From positions 8,507,501-8,571,500 of the forward strand of contig CM050656.1 of NCBI GenBank assembly GCA_027574665.1: 64,000 nt of DNA. Reading direction: 5' to 3'. Origin of the DNA: Rhynochetos jubatus (taxonomy: Eukaryota; Chordata; Aves; Eurypygiformes; Rhynochetidae). The position numbers and the translations under genes are program-made. Position 1 is the stretch's first letter. Each line of letters opens with the position of its first letter. Shown here piece after piece: positions 23,271 through 34,400 of this stretch. The notes beneath the pieces are model-generated. The model made no database searches. It was not told the DNA's origin and worked only from the letters and a program-made list of their open reading frames with translations.

Positions 23271-26097
23271 GGCAGCCAAGGCAGTGGTGGACTCCGTGAG
23301 GGACCAGTGCTTCTGAGGGTCAATTGGAGATGTGTCAGGAGTGAAGGGCCATATTCTCTTAGGGAACTCCTGATCACTCTGGCCTTCCTAACCCCTTGTG
23401 ATCCGTAAGGAAGTTCCCTTAATGACATCATTGTGCTTTAAGAGGGTGTAATTGCTCGTGCCTTACACACAGTCCAACTTGCTCATTGCCAGCATCAGTG
23501 CAGACCAAGTCTGGCCACACAGGCCAAGGCCACATAAGAACCCAGCAACAGAGCCCTGAACAATTTTCCAACTCAGCTTGAGTTGTTCAAATGCCAGCTC
23601 AGGAGTCTTGTGACGTTTCAGAGGGCTCAGCCCTTGCAGACATCGTTGCCCTTGTTTCTGACACTTGGTATTTTGGATGAATGCATCACCTACAATTCAT
23701 AGAGTAAGAAGCAACAGGATCTGAAAACCTGTCCTCCTTTTCTTGTCTGGAGGAATATCATGCAGGAATTTGAAAATGATGCCCTACAGTGCACTCATTT
23801 TCAATCAGACCTTCCTTTGCAAATGGTGCTACGTCTAAAATCCATGGAATGTGCTCGATGCAATCACTTGCAAGCCTGGCTTTCTCCTGAGAAGAATATG
23901 CCTTCCTCCTAATTAAGGCTGGTTGTCTACCCAGCTATTCCCACTGCTGGTTGCCAGCAATAATGCCCATTGTAGTGTGGGTGGAAAATACGCAGTTTTC
24001 AAATCTCATTTATTCCACATAGAATTACATTCTCTCATGAACAAGCTGCTTGTTCTCTGTGGGGGAAAAAAAAACCAAGCCAAAATGCTCCGGGAGCAGC
24101 GTAGTCTCTGCCCACACTTATGGATAAGATGAGGGGACATTTACCTCAGCATCCCTTTTCCTCTACAAGCAATACTGTTTCTGACTCCCACGGCCTGTGC
24201 CTTTTCCCTAATAGTTTCCCTGTCCCCGGTCATCCCTCCACATCTGATTTGGTGGATTATTTGACTGTGCAGGTTATCTGAGGATTTATTTTCCCAGGCT
24301 GGTACTCTTAGATGTGTGTGAATTATCTGATATGGGGATTAAACATATGAACACAAAGTAAAGGCTGACATGGGGCATCCCAGCTCACTCCGAAATGCTG
24401 TCTGTACGCATGATGATTATTAGCAACTCATTTCACAGTGGCCCCTTCAAACCATCGTCATCGATTCAACCTAATGATCTAAGAAGGAGTGTCACGGGCA
24501 TTTCTTGGGGCCAGTCAGTCCCAGCAATGGCTGAGATTTTCATATGAAACCTCTGAACATCAGTTAGCAGACCCATGTCTTTTACTGTCCCTCAGTGGGA
24601 GAATGTGATTATTTGGTGAGCAAGAATGATAGGAACACCCAGATTTGAAATTTCAAGCAATTGCTCATTACTCTGAATGCCTGGCTAAGTCTTATAGCTA
24701 ACTGGTATTTTAAAATACTCCTTAATTTTTCCTCTAAGCCTTAATGTGCGAGAAAGCATTGGCAGAGTCCTGCTCAGACAGACTCAGAGGATGGACTGCA
24801 CTTGCAGCTGATTTGACTGATATGCAGGGCATCAACCTTGCTAAACTATGGGATTCTAATAAAAGAAGATCCTTCACTAAGGACCCATTCTTTCTGGTGC
24901 TTTACACCACTTTGGTTGGTAGATACTGTTGGGATATTGCTGTTTTCCGGCAAAGCAGATGATAAAAGCTGTGTCATAACCTTAGCTCTGATTAGAAATG
25001 GACACACACTTTCAGGAGCAGCGACAGAAGCTGTAGACTGGGAATAATCAATAATTGCTCTTTTGGCAAATAGATGACCCTGTGGACTCACAGAAAAGAT
25101 TTATGGAAGGCAATGTGTTTTTCTTATGAAAAAGAACAATAAGGGATAAAATGTCTGTTCCAGAACTTGTCGTCAGTATATTTAACTGACTGATTTAAAC
25201 TGAAATTCTGTTCCTTCCTTGTGGTATATTCGCATTGAATGTGATGAAAAGGCAGGCTAAAAGTGCTGTGAAAAGAGTACGCATGCACCACATCAAACAA
25301 TAGGTTCAGTGATGCTGTGACAGCTGCCAGCATGTCTCATTGTACGGGATGCATAGGCACATCAACTGGTTAGTGAGTGAAGATTAGCACAGAGCGTAGA
25401 GGGAGAAATAGATATTAAGGATAAAGTAGTGAAGAGCCATCGTGATGGGGGACTTGAGTTTCAGACCTTTCTTCAGCCTTGACTGAGATGAGCATAGAAG
25501 GGAAAAAACTAGTAACACCTCTGAAAGAACTAAGCAGACGTCTTTGCTAAAACTAGTGTGGTCTGAGGAGAAAGGAAATTTCCAATTTTCATTTGGTGCT
25601 GAATTGAGAAGTTGGACTGTCTTAACAGATACAGCTGAGAGGGGGAATCATCTGGTATTATTCCCCAACCGGAAATGTTAGACAACCTATTTACAGTGAA
25701 CACTGAAATGCTGTGACTTTTGAACCATGAAATGTGGATCACTTGAACACACACTGAAGTACTGAAGGCAGGTGAAAATGTCCAAAGCAAAGGCTTGTAA
25801 AATGTGAACAAATATTCATGGGCATTTGTTTGCATTACTCTGCGATCTCTGTGAAGAAGCCCTTTAAATTTCATTTTGAGATGTTCTGGCAGTGTGAATA
25901 CCTGTGCTTTAATTTAGTTTGCTTTAGCTCCCAGGAAGCTCTATTTCCAATAGTGATTTGAACTCCAAATCCTGGCCTGATTGATCTTGTCTCACCTGAC
26001 AAGTCACAGTTGCTATTATTTTAGTGCCTGGCTTGGTGCCCAAAAATGTACGTATTTGTACAGGGGGATGACTTGCCATTCTACTAAATGAAGCAAT
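23271..26097. other. Unique non-coding sequence
   Basis: No gene, RNA or firm repeat was recognised. The longest open frame is 114 codons on the minus strand (25530-25874), with no family signature. Confidence 0.6.
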
Positions 26098-26195
26098 AAA
26101 AATAATAATAGTTTTCACTCTGAAAGAGCTTTATAGCCATCTCTGCTTTCAGCCTCACGCTGGCTCTGTGTAGTGTACTGCTAGGATTTATTACT
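26098..26195 (-). mobile_element. Possible MIR-like SINE relic (antisense)
   Basis: AATAATAATAG (about 26100), CTGAAAGAGCTTTATAGCC (about 26121-26139), then CAGCCTCACGCTGGCTCTGTGTAG (split here by changes, about 26150-26173) and GGATTTATTACTG follow the order of the complement of the MIR 3' half (ataataat - aagcgctttaca - cctcacaacagccctgtgagg - attatta). It is diverged, so the call is moderate. Confidence 0.35.
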
Positions 26196-26238
26196 GTTCG
26201 GGTCATGTTGAAAAACCCGGATTTTCCTGTGTACGTTG

Positions 26239-26253
26239 GAGCCCCCTTGTGCT
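26239..26253 (-). promoter_or_regulatory. Candidate CTCF-like site
   Basis: GAGCCCCCTTGTGCT matches the complement of the vertebrate CTCF core (GCGCCCCCTGGTGGC) at 11 of 15 positions, including the CCCCCT run and GTG. A single motif match is weak evidence. If real it would mark an insulator or loop anchor. Confidence 0.2.
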
Positions 26254-26796
26254 AGGGACGTTACTGGAGCTCGGGGATGAATTTTGAGATGCAGCGCAAA
26301 CGAAGGGAGGGAAAAAAGGGGTTAATGCTTTGATTTACAAGGTTAGGGAATAGAACACATAGAGGAAAAGGTATTTGTGGGTGGGATTCCATGCCCTCTT
26401 GCAAGGTGGGTCCTGTATATTCAAGCTGCAGTAGGAGCTCCTTTCAGAGCAATTGCGAAGCCTGATGTGGCAGAAGATAGGACATGCTCTTCTGTTCCAC
26501 AACCCTGCACGTTTCCTGGTGAGAGAGGCCACAGTGAGAATTTGCAGATACATCACCTGTGAGCCTAACTGACACTGATTTAGATAGCTTTACAGAAAAG
26601 CAAATTATTTTATCTTTGTTTCCTTCATCATTGCCACACACAATGAAAAATGTAATTTAGAGCAGAGTTAGTTAGCTGAGCATGCTGTCAGGTGGTGGAT
26701 GAGCTGAGATGGGCTGACCAGGTGGTACCAAGCACCTGGGATTTACTGCATCTCCACCATGTGCACAGCCCCCTTTGGAAGTCAGGCCCTCCCCGA

Positions 26797-26905
26797 TGGG
26801 CCCAAGGTCACCTGGGAAGCATGTGGCAATGACAGGAACCAAAATTGATTTACCTTAGTGTCCCAGGTTACTGTCCTGCCCCAGCACTAGTATCTGCTTT
26901 AAGGA
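26797..26905 (-). mobile_element. MIR-like SINE relic (antisense)
   Basis: GGGCCCAAGGTCACCTGGGA (26798-26817), GTGGCAATGACAGGAACC (26823-26840) and GTGTCCCAGGTTACTGTCC (about 26859-26877) followed by GCACTAGTATC track the complement of a MIR from its core through the tRNA-like head (gcccaaggtcacacaggaag - gtggcagagacaggaa - gtcccagtccagtgcc - ccactag). It is long and reasonably well kept for a MIR in this window. Confidence 0.65.
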
Positions 26906-27999
26906 TGACCTCATGTCCAGAGATGAAAAGAAATGTGTTCTCATCTATTTATTTATACCAGTGTAATCCAAAACATACTTAGCATGTGTACAACCTGAAC
27001 TAGTAACGCTATTCCATGCAGGGGTGTATTGATTTGCAGAGAAGGAATGGCACTGTCAGAATATGGAGCTTTTATCCCATGGACTTATTTTCTGCAAGAT
27101 GTCAGGCTGTGTAATCCTGCAAAGCTACCAGCCTGGCTGCCATTGGAGAAGGCTGACAGTTTTTCAGCAGTTTTTTAAGCTCTACCATCCCCCATGAGCA
27201 TTTGTTCTCTCCGTGTGTAGGTGGATTGATTGCTAGGTAGCTCAGTAAATAGGTTGGGAAAATAATACTTAATTGACTTGATATTACAGGTGACTTGAAG
27301 GAGTTGGGAAAACAATGTCAATTAAAGTGTGCAAACATATATATGTATGTCTGTGGATAATGTTCTTAAGCGCTTTTGGAAGCAGAAACTCCTGTAATTT
27401 GAAATGCTATTCAGCTCTGTAATGTATTTAATTGTTTGTGTGTGCGTGTAAGTGGTAAACAGAGCTAAAGCTGGAGTTTAATCAATAGCTTTTCCATAAA
27501 TCTCACCTAAAACAGAGCCCAGCTCAGCAGATGTTGATGGCTGAATTTCTAAGATATAAAGACCTCTGTCACATATTACCTGTGATTCTGGATCTCTTGT
27601 GTGCTCAGATTTCTGTATGCTACAGCTCACAAATGAATACAGCAAAGTATACTCTCTAATACCAGCAGTGCTTCGAATCACTTCAGTTGATTGAATATTG
27701 CATGAGACACCTCGTGAAAATATTCCTGGAGTCTTTACAGTATTTTCTTAGAACTGCCTGCGCTATAGCAGAACTCTGTAATCCAAATAATGTGGCAGCC
27801 TGGCTGTCCACAAAAATCTACCATTTGCTCCTTACTAAATATGTATTTGTGTTAATTTAGCATTCATGACATCTCGTAACGGCCCAGGATCCCACTGTGC
27901 TAGCTGTTGTATGAACGCAGAGCAAAAGCTGTGCCCTGCAGAGTCGGCAGTCGAGTCTCCGTTATCACTAGCGAAGATGCTTCTGCTGGTGACAGCGAT
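26906..27999. other. Unique non-coding sequence
   Basis: No gene or RNA was seen. ACATATATATGTATGT near 27337-27352 is a short AT/GT simple stretch. The open frame at 27478-27681 (minus, 67 codons) has no domain. Confidence 0.55.
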
Positions 28000-28300
28000 C
28001 TAAGTATGCCCATTTGGTTTTAGTATAGTTTGTGGTACAATGTTAGCACCTCGTTTTGGTTTATAAATCACTCATAAATGCATACTCCCTTGTTAGTTAT
28101 CAGTGTTTGCTGACTGGTCTGGACAAAACATTACCAACATCCAGCTCGTTAGAGAGCTGCTCACAGTTGACTCTGCTGCGTAATGGAACAAAATAGTCAT
28201 GACAACTCTGTTCTCCGTGTTAGTTCCATTACAGACTCTTTTTAGGCAGAATAATCAGGATTTTTGCTCTTAATTGCTAGAGTTATAATAGAGCTCAAGA
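28000..28300. promoter_or_regulatory. Candidate conserved non-coding block with a perfect inverted repeat
   Basis: This repeat-free AT-rich block contains GTAATGGAAC at 28180-28189 and its exact complement GTTCCATTAC at 28223-28232, separated by 33 bases. The stem is too short and the loop too long for a typical pre-miRNA. Additional TTAATTGC and TTATAAATCACTC cores are present. Function is not shown. Confidence 0.25.
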
Positions 28301-29262
28301 CTCAAGAGGAAACAGGAACTCTATTGAGTGATGCCAGATACAAACACTAAGAGAAAGGCCGTCCTTGTCGAAAAGGCTGTACGATTTAGATGGACCAATG
28401 TATTGTGGGAGAAGAAAAAGGCGTGTGCAAAGTGAGGTAAGAAATCAACTGCAGAGCTGAGAACAGATCTTGTGTCTGGTGCCTGCCAAGTCAGCGTTAC
28501 TTCCTCCCAGCCATGATCTGGAATTTGAAATCTCAGCTGCAGCACTCAGGAAAGCACTGACCCTGCACATTATATAGAAAGAAAGGGGAAAAAAGGAACA
28601 AAAACCCTATTAAGTTTTCAAAACAAACCTGAAACTTGCAAATGAGAGCATAATGACCACTCAGATTCATTAGTATGCATTTTGGCTAGCTCTACCTAGT
28701 AATTCAGTGACAGAAGAACTGAAAAATAAGAACTCCTTTGGTAGTTCTTCCAGTACTATCTTCATACGATTACTCACAGAGAACCTGCACCCTTGTGTGA
28801 TGTGAAAAGGTTTGTTGACATCTGACCCTATTGTTGCCTATTCTTTCCTGAGGTTTTTAGCAGGAGGTGAAAGGCCTGGTGTGAGAACAAATGCACCTCT
28901 AGGTCCACCATACAGTATTTCTGTATAATTGTATGCATGTTTAGATTAAATAGATACATTTTTGGGATACTTACCTTATTAATCAATGTTTTTCATATCA
29001 TCTGAGTTTCTCTCACCTGCAGGAACACAATACAGTCTTTGCAAAACCATCAGCTCTTTTTAAATCCATATGCCCTTGGATTATATGATATATAATGCTA
29101 AATCCTGACATTAGGGTTTGATGTTCTAGCAGCTCTCGCAGCCAAATTGTGATGAAGATGTAATGGTCTTTTATCTCTTTGAACTTCTCATGCAGACTTG
29201 TTGCTCTTCATTCTTGTCTTAAAGTTTTCTTAGTGTTACTTTATGCTCTTAAGCAGTTACAC
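28301..29262. other. Unique non-coding sequence
   Basis: Nothing recognisable. A 74-codon minus-strand frame at 28321-28545 has no domain signature. Confidence 0.6.
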
Positions 29263-29287
29263 ATATGTTAATGTAGATATGTTAATG
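29263..29287 (+). repeat. Short tandem duplication, period 14
   Basis: ATATGTTAATG occurs at 29263-29273 and again at 29277-29287, with TAG between. It lies immediately upstream of a very short CR1 tail and might be related to the insertion junction, although CR1 does not usually leave clean target-site duplications. Confidence 0.6.
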
Positions 29288-29288
29288 G

Positions 29289-29331
29289 TTTTTAAGGTCC
29301 CTTCCAACCCAAACCATTCTGTGGTTCTATG
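29289..29331 (+). mobile_element. CR1 LINE terminal tail, extremely truncated (about 43 bp)
   Basis: TTTAAGGTCCCTTCCAACCC and the following AAACCATTCTGTGGTTCTAT match the end of the CR1 at 17080-17120 with about one difference over 37 bases. Nothing upstream resembles CR1, so only the last roughly 43 bases of the element are here. Same orientation as the other young copy and, from the shared AAACCATTCTGTG, probably the same or a close subfamily. Confidence 0.85.
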
Positions 29332-31104
29332 TTTAACACACAAAGCTTGCAGTCAAATGTGGCTTGAAGGAAAGGCAAGGCTTGACCTGATGGATCTTGT
29401 GGAATGATGCGGATGAGTCACCTGGCAAGGAAAAAGCGGCAGTGGGCTAAGAGGTGTCCAAGTCTATTGGGGTATTTGGTGTATGAGGCAATTGCTTTGG
29501 GCACAGGAGCCTAAAACTTTTTGGATTTGTCTTCACCTGAGGCAAGCTGTGTGCGGGGGTTCAGTGGCTGACAGCAGAGTTATAAAATTGCAAGGCTCAA
29601 ACCTCCTGGTAGAAGGCAGTCTGAAAGAAGTTGGAGAAAAGAGGGTAACTCTTGATTAAGTGTGTCTCTGCTAATATTGATATTATGAATAGCCCTGAAG
29701 TGGTATCCTTAATCGACACTGAAGTGTAGTATCACTGGGTCTCTGCCTACACGCACTGTCAAACCATGGATGTATCATGCAGTATCACAGAGAAACGAGC
29801 AGGACCAGAAAGTGGGTGTTGTCCTTAGGGTGGGTCTATCAGTCTATCCTAGTCTGGCAGCAGATGTGTCCCCAGGGTTCTGCTGACCATTTAACAAGTG
29901 CATTCATTCTGAGGTGTTTATTCATGCATTGCATAGAAATTTAAACACAACCTTAATTTTTCTCTGTTTCGCTGCTGGTCTACTACAAGCACAAAATATT
30001 GGGCGAGAGGTGCATTTCCTCTCCCTTTTGGATTCACAGTTCTTTGTGCGTTATAGATGCAGACAGAAGCGTGAGTGGGGAGTTTCTGACCGTATTTTTT
30101 CCATTGGACATGCACTAGAGTTGTGCTTTTCTTCCCTGTGATTAGACTTAATTACTGCTGCTTCCCCTATGCAGCATGAAGGAGAAGAAAGCTGTAGGTA
30201 TAAGTCAGCAGTGGCTGAAATCAAAATGAGAAAACAGGGAAAAGAGGACAGAATTGCTTTTTGAGGCCAACGGATGTGGAGTGAATAGTTGTGCTACTTG
30301 CTAAAGAAGTATGTGCCAGTTCTGTGTGTCCCCCTCCCCCTGAAATCAATAACATATCAACCAGTCAGGCCCTTGAGATGTACAGTATGCATGAGCATGG
30401 AGATAAAAGCAGATAAGAAGCTATTTTTGCATGAAAAGTAAATGTCTCTGCGTAGGAATTTTTTTGATATGTTTGTAAATTCAATCCCATTGGTCTTATG
30501 TATTTATTTATGTTGTATTTTTATTTCTGGTATATATTAGTTTTACTTTTTCCCAGATTGCTTCAGTGTGCCATACAATGCAATGCCACTTTTGTCCCAG
30601 TGAGCTTCTATTTCCATCTAAAAAGTAGAGTGTTTTACAGTCAAGCATATATTTTTAACACTGGGGAATTTAAACTGCACTGTGTATTTGTAGAGGCTGC
30701 TCAGTGCAAGAGCTTCCACTTGAGAAGATCAAACAAATTGGAGAAATGTTCTGAAAAAAAAAAATAACCCACGGAAGGGAAGGAGGATGCAATTCAGTGA
30801 AAGTGAAGGCAGGAATTTATACATAGGCAGGGAGAATCGGCTGTGCAGATTGAGGCAGGTGGCAAACTAGTTATTAAAAGGGTTTGGGAACTGTGGATCA
30901 CCAGCATGATATAAATTCTGTTGTGGGGGAAAACAGCATTCTCCCTTGGAAATAGGTACTAGAATGACTTTTCTTGGCATTAGTTAGGTCACAGCCAGAG
31001 CACTCTGGCTAGTTCTGGGTATGTTTTTTCACAAAAATGTGGGTCAGGAGGAGAAAAGCTGCAGAAACAATTGGAGATCTGGAAAACAGGATTTGAGAGG
31101 GAAA
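29332..31104. other. Unique non-coding sequence
   Basis: No gene, RNA or firm repeat was recognised. The open frame at 30498-30767 (89 codons, plus) is aromatic/hydrophobic because the DNA is T-rich, not because it resembles a known membrane protein. Confidence 0.6.
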
Positions 31105-31470
31105 CTCTAAAGAACTCAAGGTTGTTTAGCACGGGAACAAGTCAGATAGAGCAAGCACATGTTGTAGCCTTTAAACACCTGCATGCCCACAAAGAGGAAT
31201 GAGATAATCTGTTCTCTGTGGCCATGGTAGTTAAGAGTAGGAGTGATGGGCTCAACCTGCAGCAGGTTTGTCTGAGGCATGGAGAAAGTACTAAGGGTGT
31301 GATAGCAAGGTTTGCATTTAAACACTGGGATGGGAGTCTCAGGGATCCCTATGGCTGATTTCAGAACAAAGGGGGCACCCATCTGTTAGGAGCTGTCAGA
31401 GCAGTCATGGGCAGATAGAGGAGCTACATAACCTCAGATGGTCCTTTCCTAGAAGTCTCAGTGTTTGAAT
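31105..31470 (+). mobile_element. Ancient CR1/L3-type LINE relic (sense)
   Basis: AACTCTAAAGAACTCAAGG, TAGCCTTTAAACACCTGCAT, AATCTGTTCTCTGTGGCC, GGAGTGATGGGCTCAACC and the closing AACCTCAGATGGTCCTTTCC then CTCAGTGTTTGA follow the order of the 3' region of an old CR1/L3 element (cttcaaatacctgaa - ttattctgtgtggcc - ccaatgggtggaag - gacctcaaggtcccttcc - tctatga). Divergence is high and no coding capacity remains. The 3' end is the plus-strand right edge. Confidence 0.5.
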
Positions 31471-34400
31471 TTCATTTTAACAGGTCCATTTGATCTCCAG
31501 CTCCTCTGCTAGACTGCAGATGTAGGCCCAGTGGCCATACGATCACTAGCGTGACTCAGAGAAGCTCTGTGACAGGCAATTTACTTCCTTGGATCTCCCA
31601 CCCACGCCCAGCTGCAGGGTTAGCTCTCTGATAAAAGAGCTGTGCATCTCAGAGTGTCTGTTCCAATCTTGTCATGGATAACACTGCTGAGTCTGTTCCT
31701 ATAACCCTTCCTCAAAAACAAGTGGATAGAATTCATCAAAGGTCCTCCGTGCTGAACTATGTCAGCCTAAAGCAACATCTTGCCGTCCAGGAAGAACTAG
31801 TGTGGGACACTTAACTGGCTTTATATTGGCTAACAAATGGAAAAGACAACTACAGCCAGGTTCTGTCTAGCAACAGATAGGTGAAACAGAGTCCCTCTCA
31901 TTCTCTGTTTCTCTTGTCTAGCCAATTCTTTGCACTTTTTCACCACTGCCAGCTTTTGAGGTTAGGCCATAGACAGTTAACCTGGAAGATCTAGGCACAG
32001 CAAATCCAAAATGAGGTGTAAAGAATGGAGAACTACTTTGTTCTACTGTTTTGCAGGAAGATTTTGTTACCCAGTGACTGGAGGAAGAAAAAAAAAAAGT
32101 AACCTGGCTAGTTACTTCCAGCTGAAATAAATCCAAAGGAGAAAATACTCATACAGCAACAGGAGAAAATACTTACAGAGTCTCTAGATCCCAGTCTGTT
32201 TGCACTTACTCAGCCTTCAATTCACTGTCATGTCAGAAATATAGGGAAGTATCCAGAGCGCTAGGCTTCGGAGAAAAAAATACTAGTATTTGCCTCTTCT
32301 ACAAGTCACCTGTTAGCCCCACAGGGAACTGCTCTGGTGGAAAACTCACCCATCGAAAGCTGCACCGTCTTTAATGTCTGAAATGTGATGTCTAACTTCA
32401 TTCCATTTTCTGGAGTGTTAGATATTGCGTTATGGTTCCTGAAGACTAGTGTGACTGGTGTGCCACAAGTCCCACACCATGATCCCATGTGACACTGTTT
32501 CAATTCCATGCTGGTGTAGTAACCAGCAAGCACGTTTGGGTTTCTTTATTGTTTTATCTGCTTTCTGCATATACCCTGACATAACTTTATCCTTCTCTCC
32601 CAATTTTATATTTGGGGGAATCTTGCCTGGATTAGAAGATCACATGCGCCGTTGCTCAGGATGCAATATTTCAGAATCATGACTCCTGCAGAAAGCCCCA
32701 GGGAATCATTCAGAACAGGAAAAGAAGGCCTGGAAAACATTGTTGTGAAAAATATGGTCAGAAGCATATTTAAGTGCCATGTGCCCTGCATAATGAGATC
32801 AGTTTAGGACCGGCAGAGAGCTGCTTGTCGAAACTCCAGCACCATCTTGTGCAACGGCTGACTGGTCCTGGGAGGTTTCCCATGCAGCCCCGAACCAGGC
32901 AAGGCTCTGCTTCGTGCATAAGAGCTGATGGATTCACAGCCCAAATTGCTGGCTCTGTTTATCTCTCTGAGTGTGGTACAAATCCTAGTTATTAAAAATC
33001 AAGAACAGAAAATCCAATTCTAGATGTAATATCAGTCCAGGTCCAATTTTGAGTAGGTGAAATAAACTAACTTCAGACACCAATGGACAGTTGACTGCTG
33101 CACAGTAAAACAACACAATTTAGTACAATTTTCCACAGTTGACATATGTTGATCAATATAGGACTCAGAATTTAACAGGCATAGAATTTCAATTAAACTG
33201 AATTACGGAAGAGTATAGTCATCACCATGCTAGGAAAGAGGTGTTTTAGCAAATGAGACAGACAACTGCACTTTCTGCATGCTGTGCTGCAGCTGGTCTG
33301 TGAATTAAAAAGTGGGCTTTAGCTTTCAAATTTTCATCAACACTTAATTCTTAACCAAACCGTATCATTAAGGTAAATTGTGGGGGTTTTTTTCTTTCTT
33401 TCTTTTCTTCTTTCTCACCTTTTCCATTTCTACTGGGGCTTTGAAAAGGGTAAGCACTGATTGTTTCTAGACTGACAGGCACTTTGTTCCACAAGTAAGC
33501 ATGAAACAAGGGAAGCAAACACAAGCCCAGCTGGGTCAATTGCATTTTGACGGTGTTGGTCAGCAGCTGTGGTACCCTCATCCAAACCTACGGCGGGGAC
33601 AGCCGCATGCCCCATGCCGCGTTGTGGATAGCTATGGAAAACTTTGTGGCTGTGCATTACGGGCTTGATGCTCTCTGAAATGCGCTGGTGTGAATGTGCA
33701 CACTTCAAATGACGTCTGTTTGTGGCTCTTCATGCAACCACTGATGGCTTGAGTTGACAAGACCTCACTTAGTGGGTTTGTCCCTTTGTCCACTGGCTGT
33801 GTCATGAAACAGTGGTGAACATTGACAGGAGGAACCCAACTGTTGACACAGTTTTAGTGTTTAGTCTTTACAGAAAATAGCAAGGAGGAATCGGCTTGTT
33901 TCAGTGAGGTAGATGAGTGGGTTTTGGCTGAGGTTAAGAGGTAGTAGTAGGGCAGCACTGTCACAAGTGACTAATCCCCTAGCTCAGGAAATCTGCATCA
34001 TCAACACTGTCTTCCAGCCGTGGCAGAAGCATTTGCCTGAGTTGAATGAGGATGTAGTGTGGCAAAATAGACTGCGATAGCTGTAGCTGGCTGTTTCAGA
34101 AGGATCTCACCCAGATACTGGAGGCAGGTCTAGGTTTCCCTGAAGAACCAGGTGCTTTCAGCTGCCTCCAGCTCGTTTTGCTCTGGAGAGCTGTTGAGTG
34201 TAGGCCGTCTTTTTCAGAGCACAATGCTCTGAAATGCAATCAGTGTGAGACAGTTTCTGTATTTCAGGGCTCCTTCCTGAAACATCCATTACCAGCCAGG
34301 CCACCAGGGTGTATGGAAAGGCTAGTAATTGCGTTCAGAGGTGACCCAGCATCTCTAAGTCTCAGTAGGTCTGATGATGCTGCATTTGAATGCTCCAGAG

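Noticed and set aside
30498-30767. Hydrophobic 89-codon frame that looks like a membrane protein
   Set aside because: The Phe/Leu/Tyr richness comes from T-rich DNA; it does not resemble a known family.
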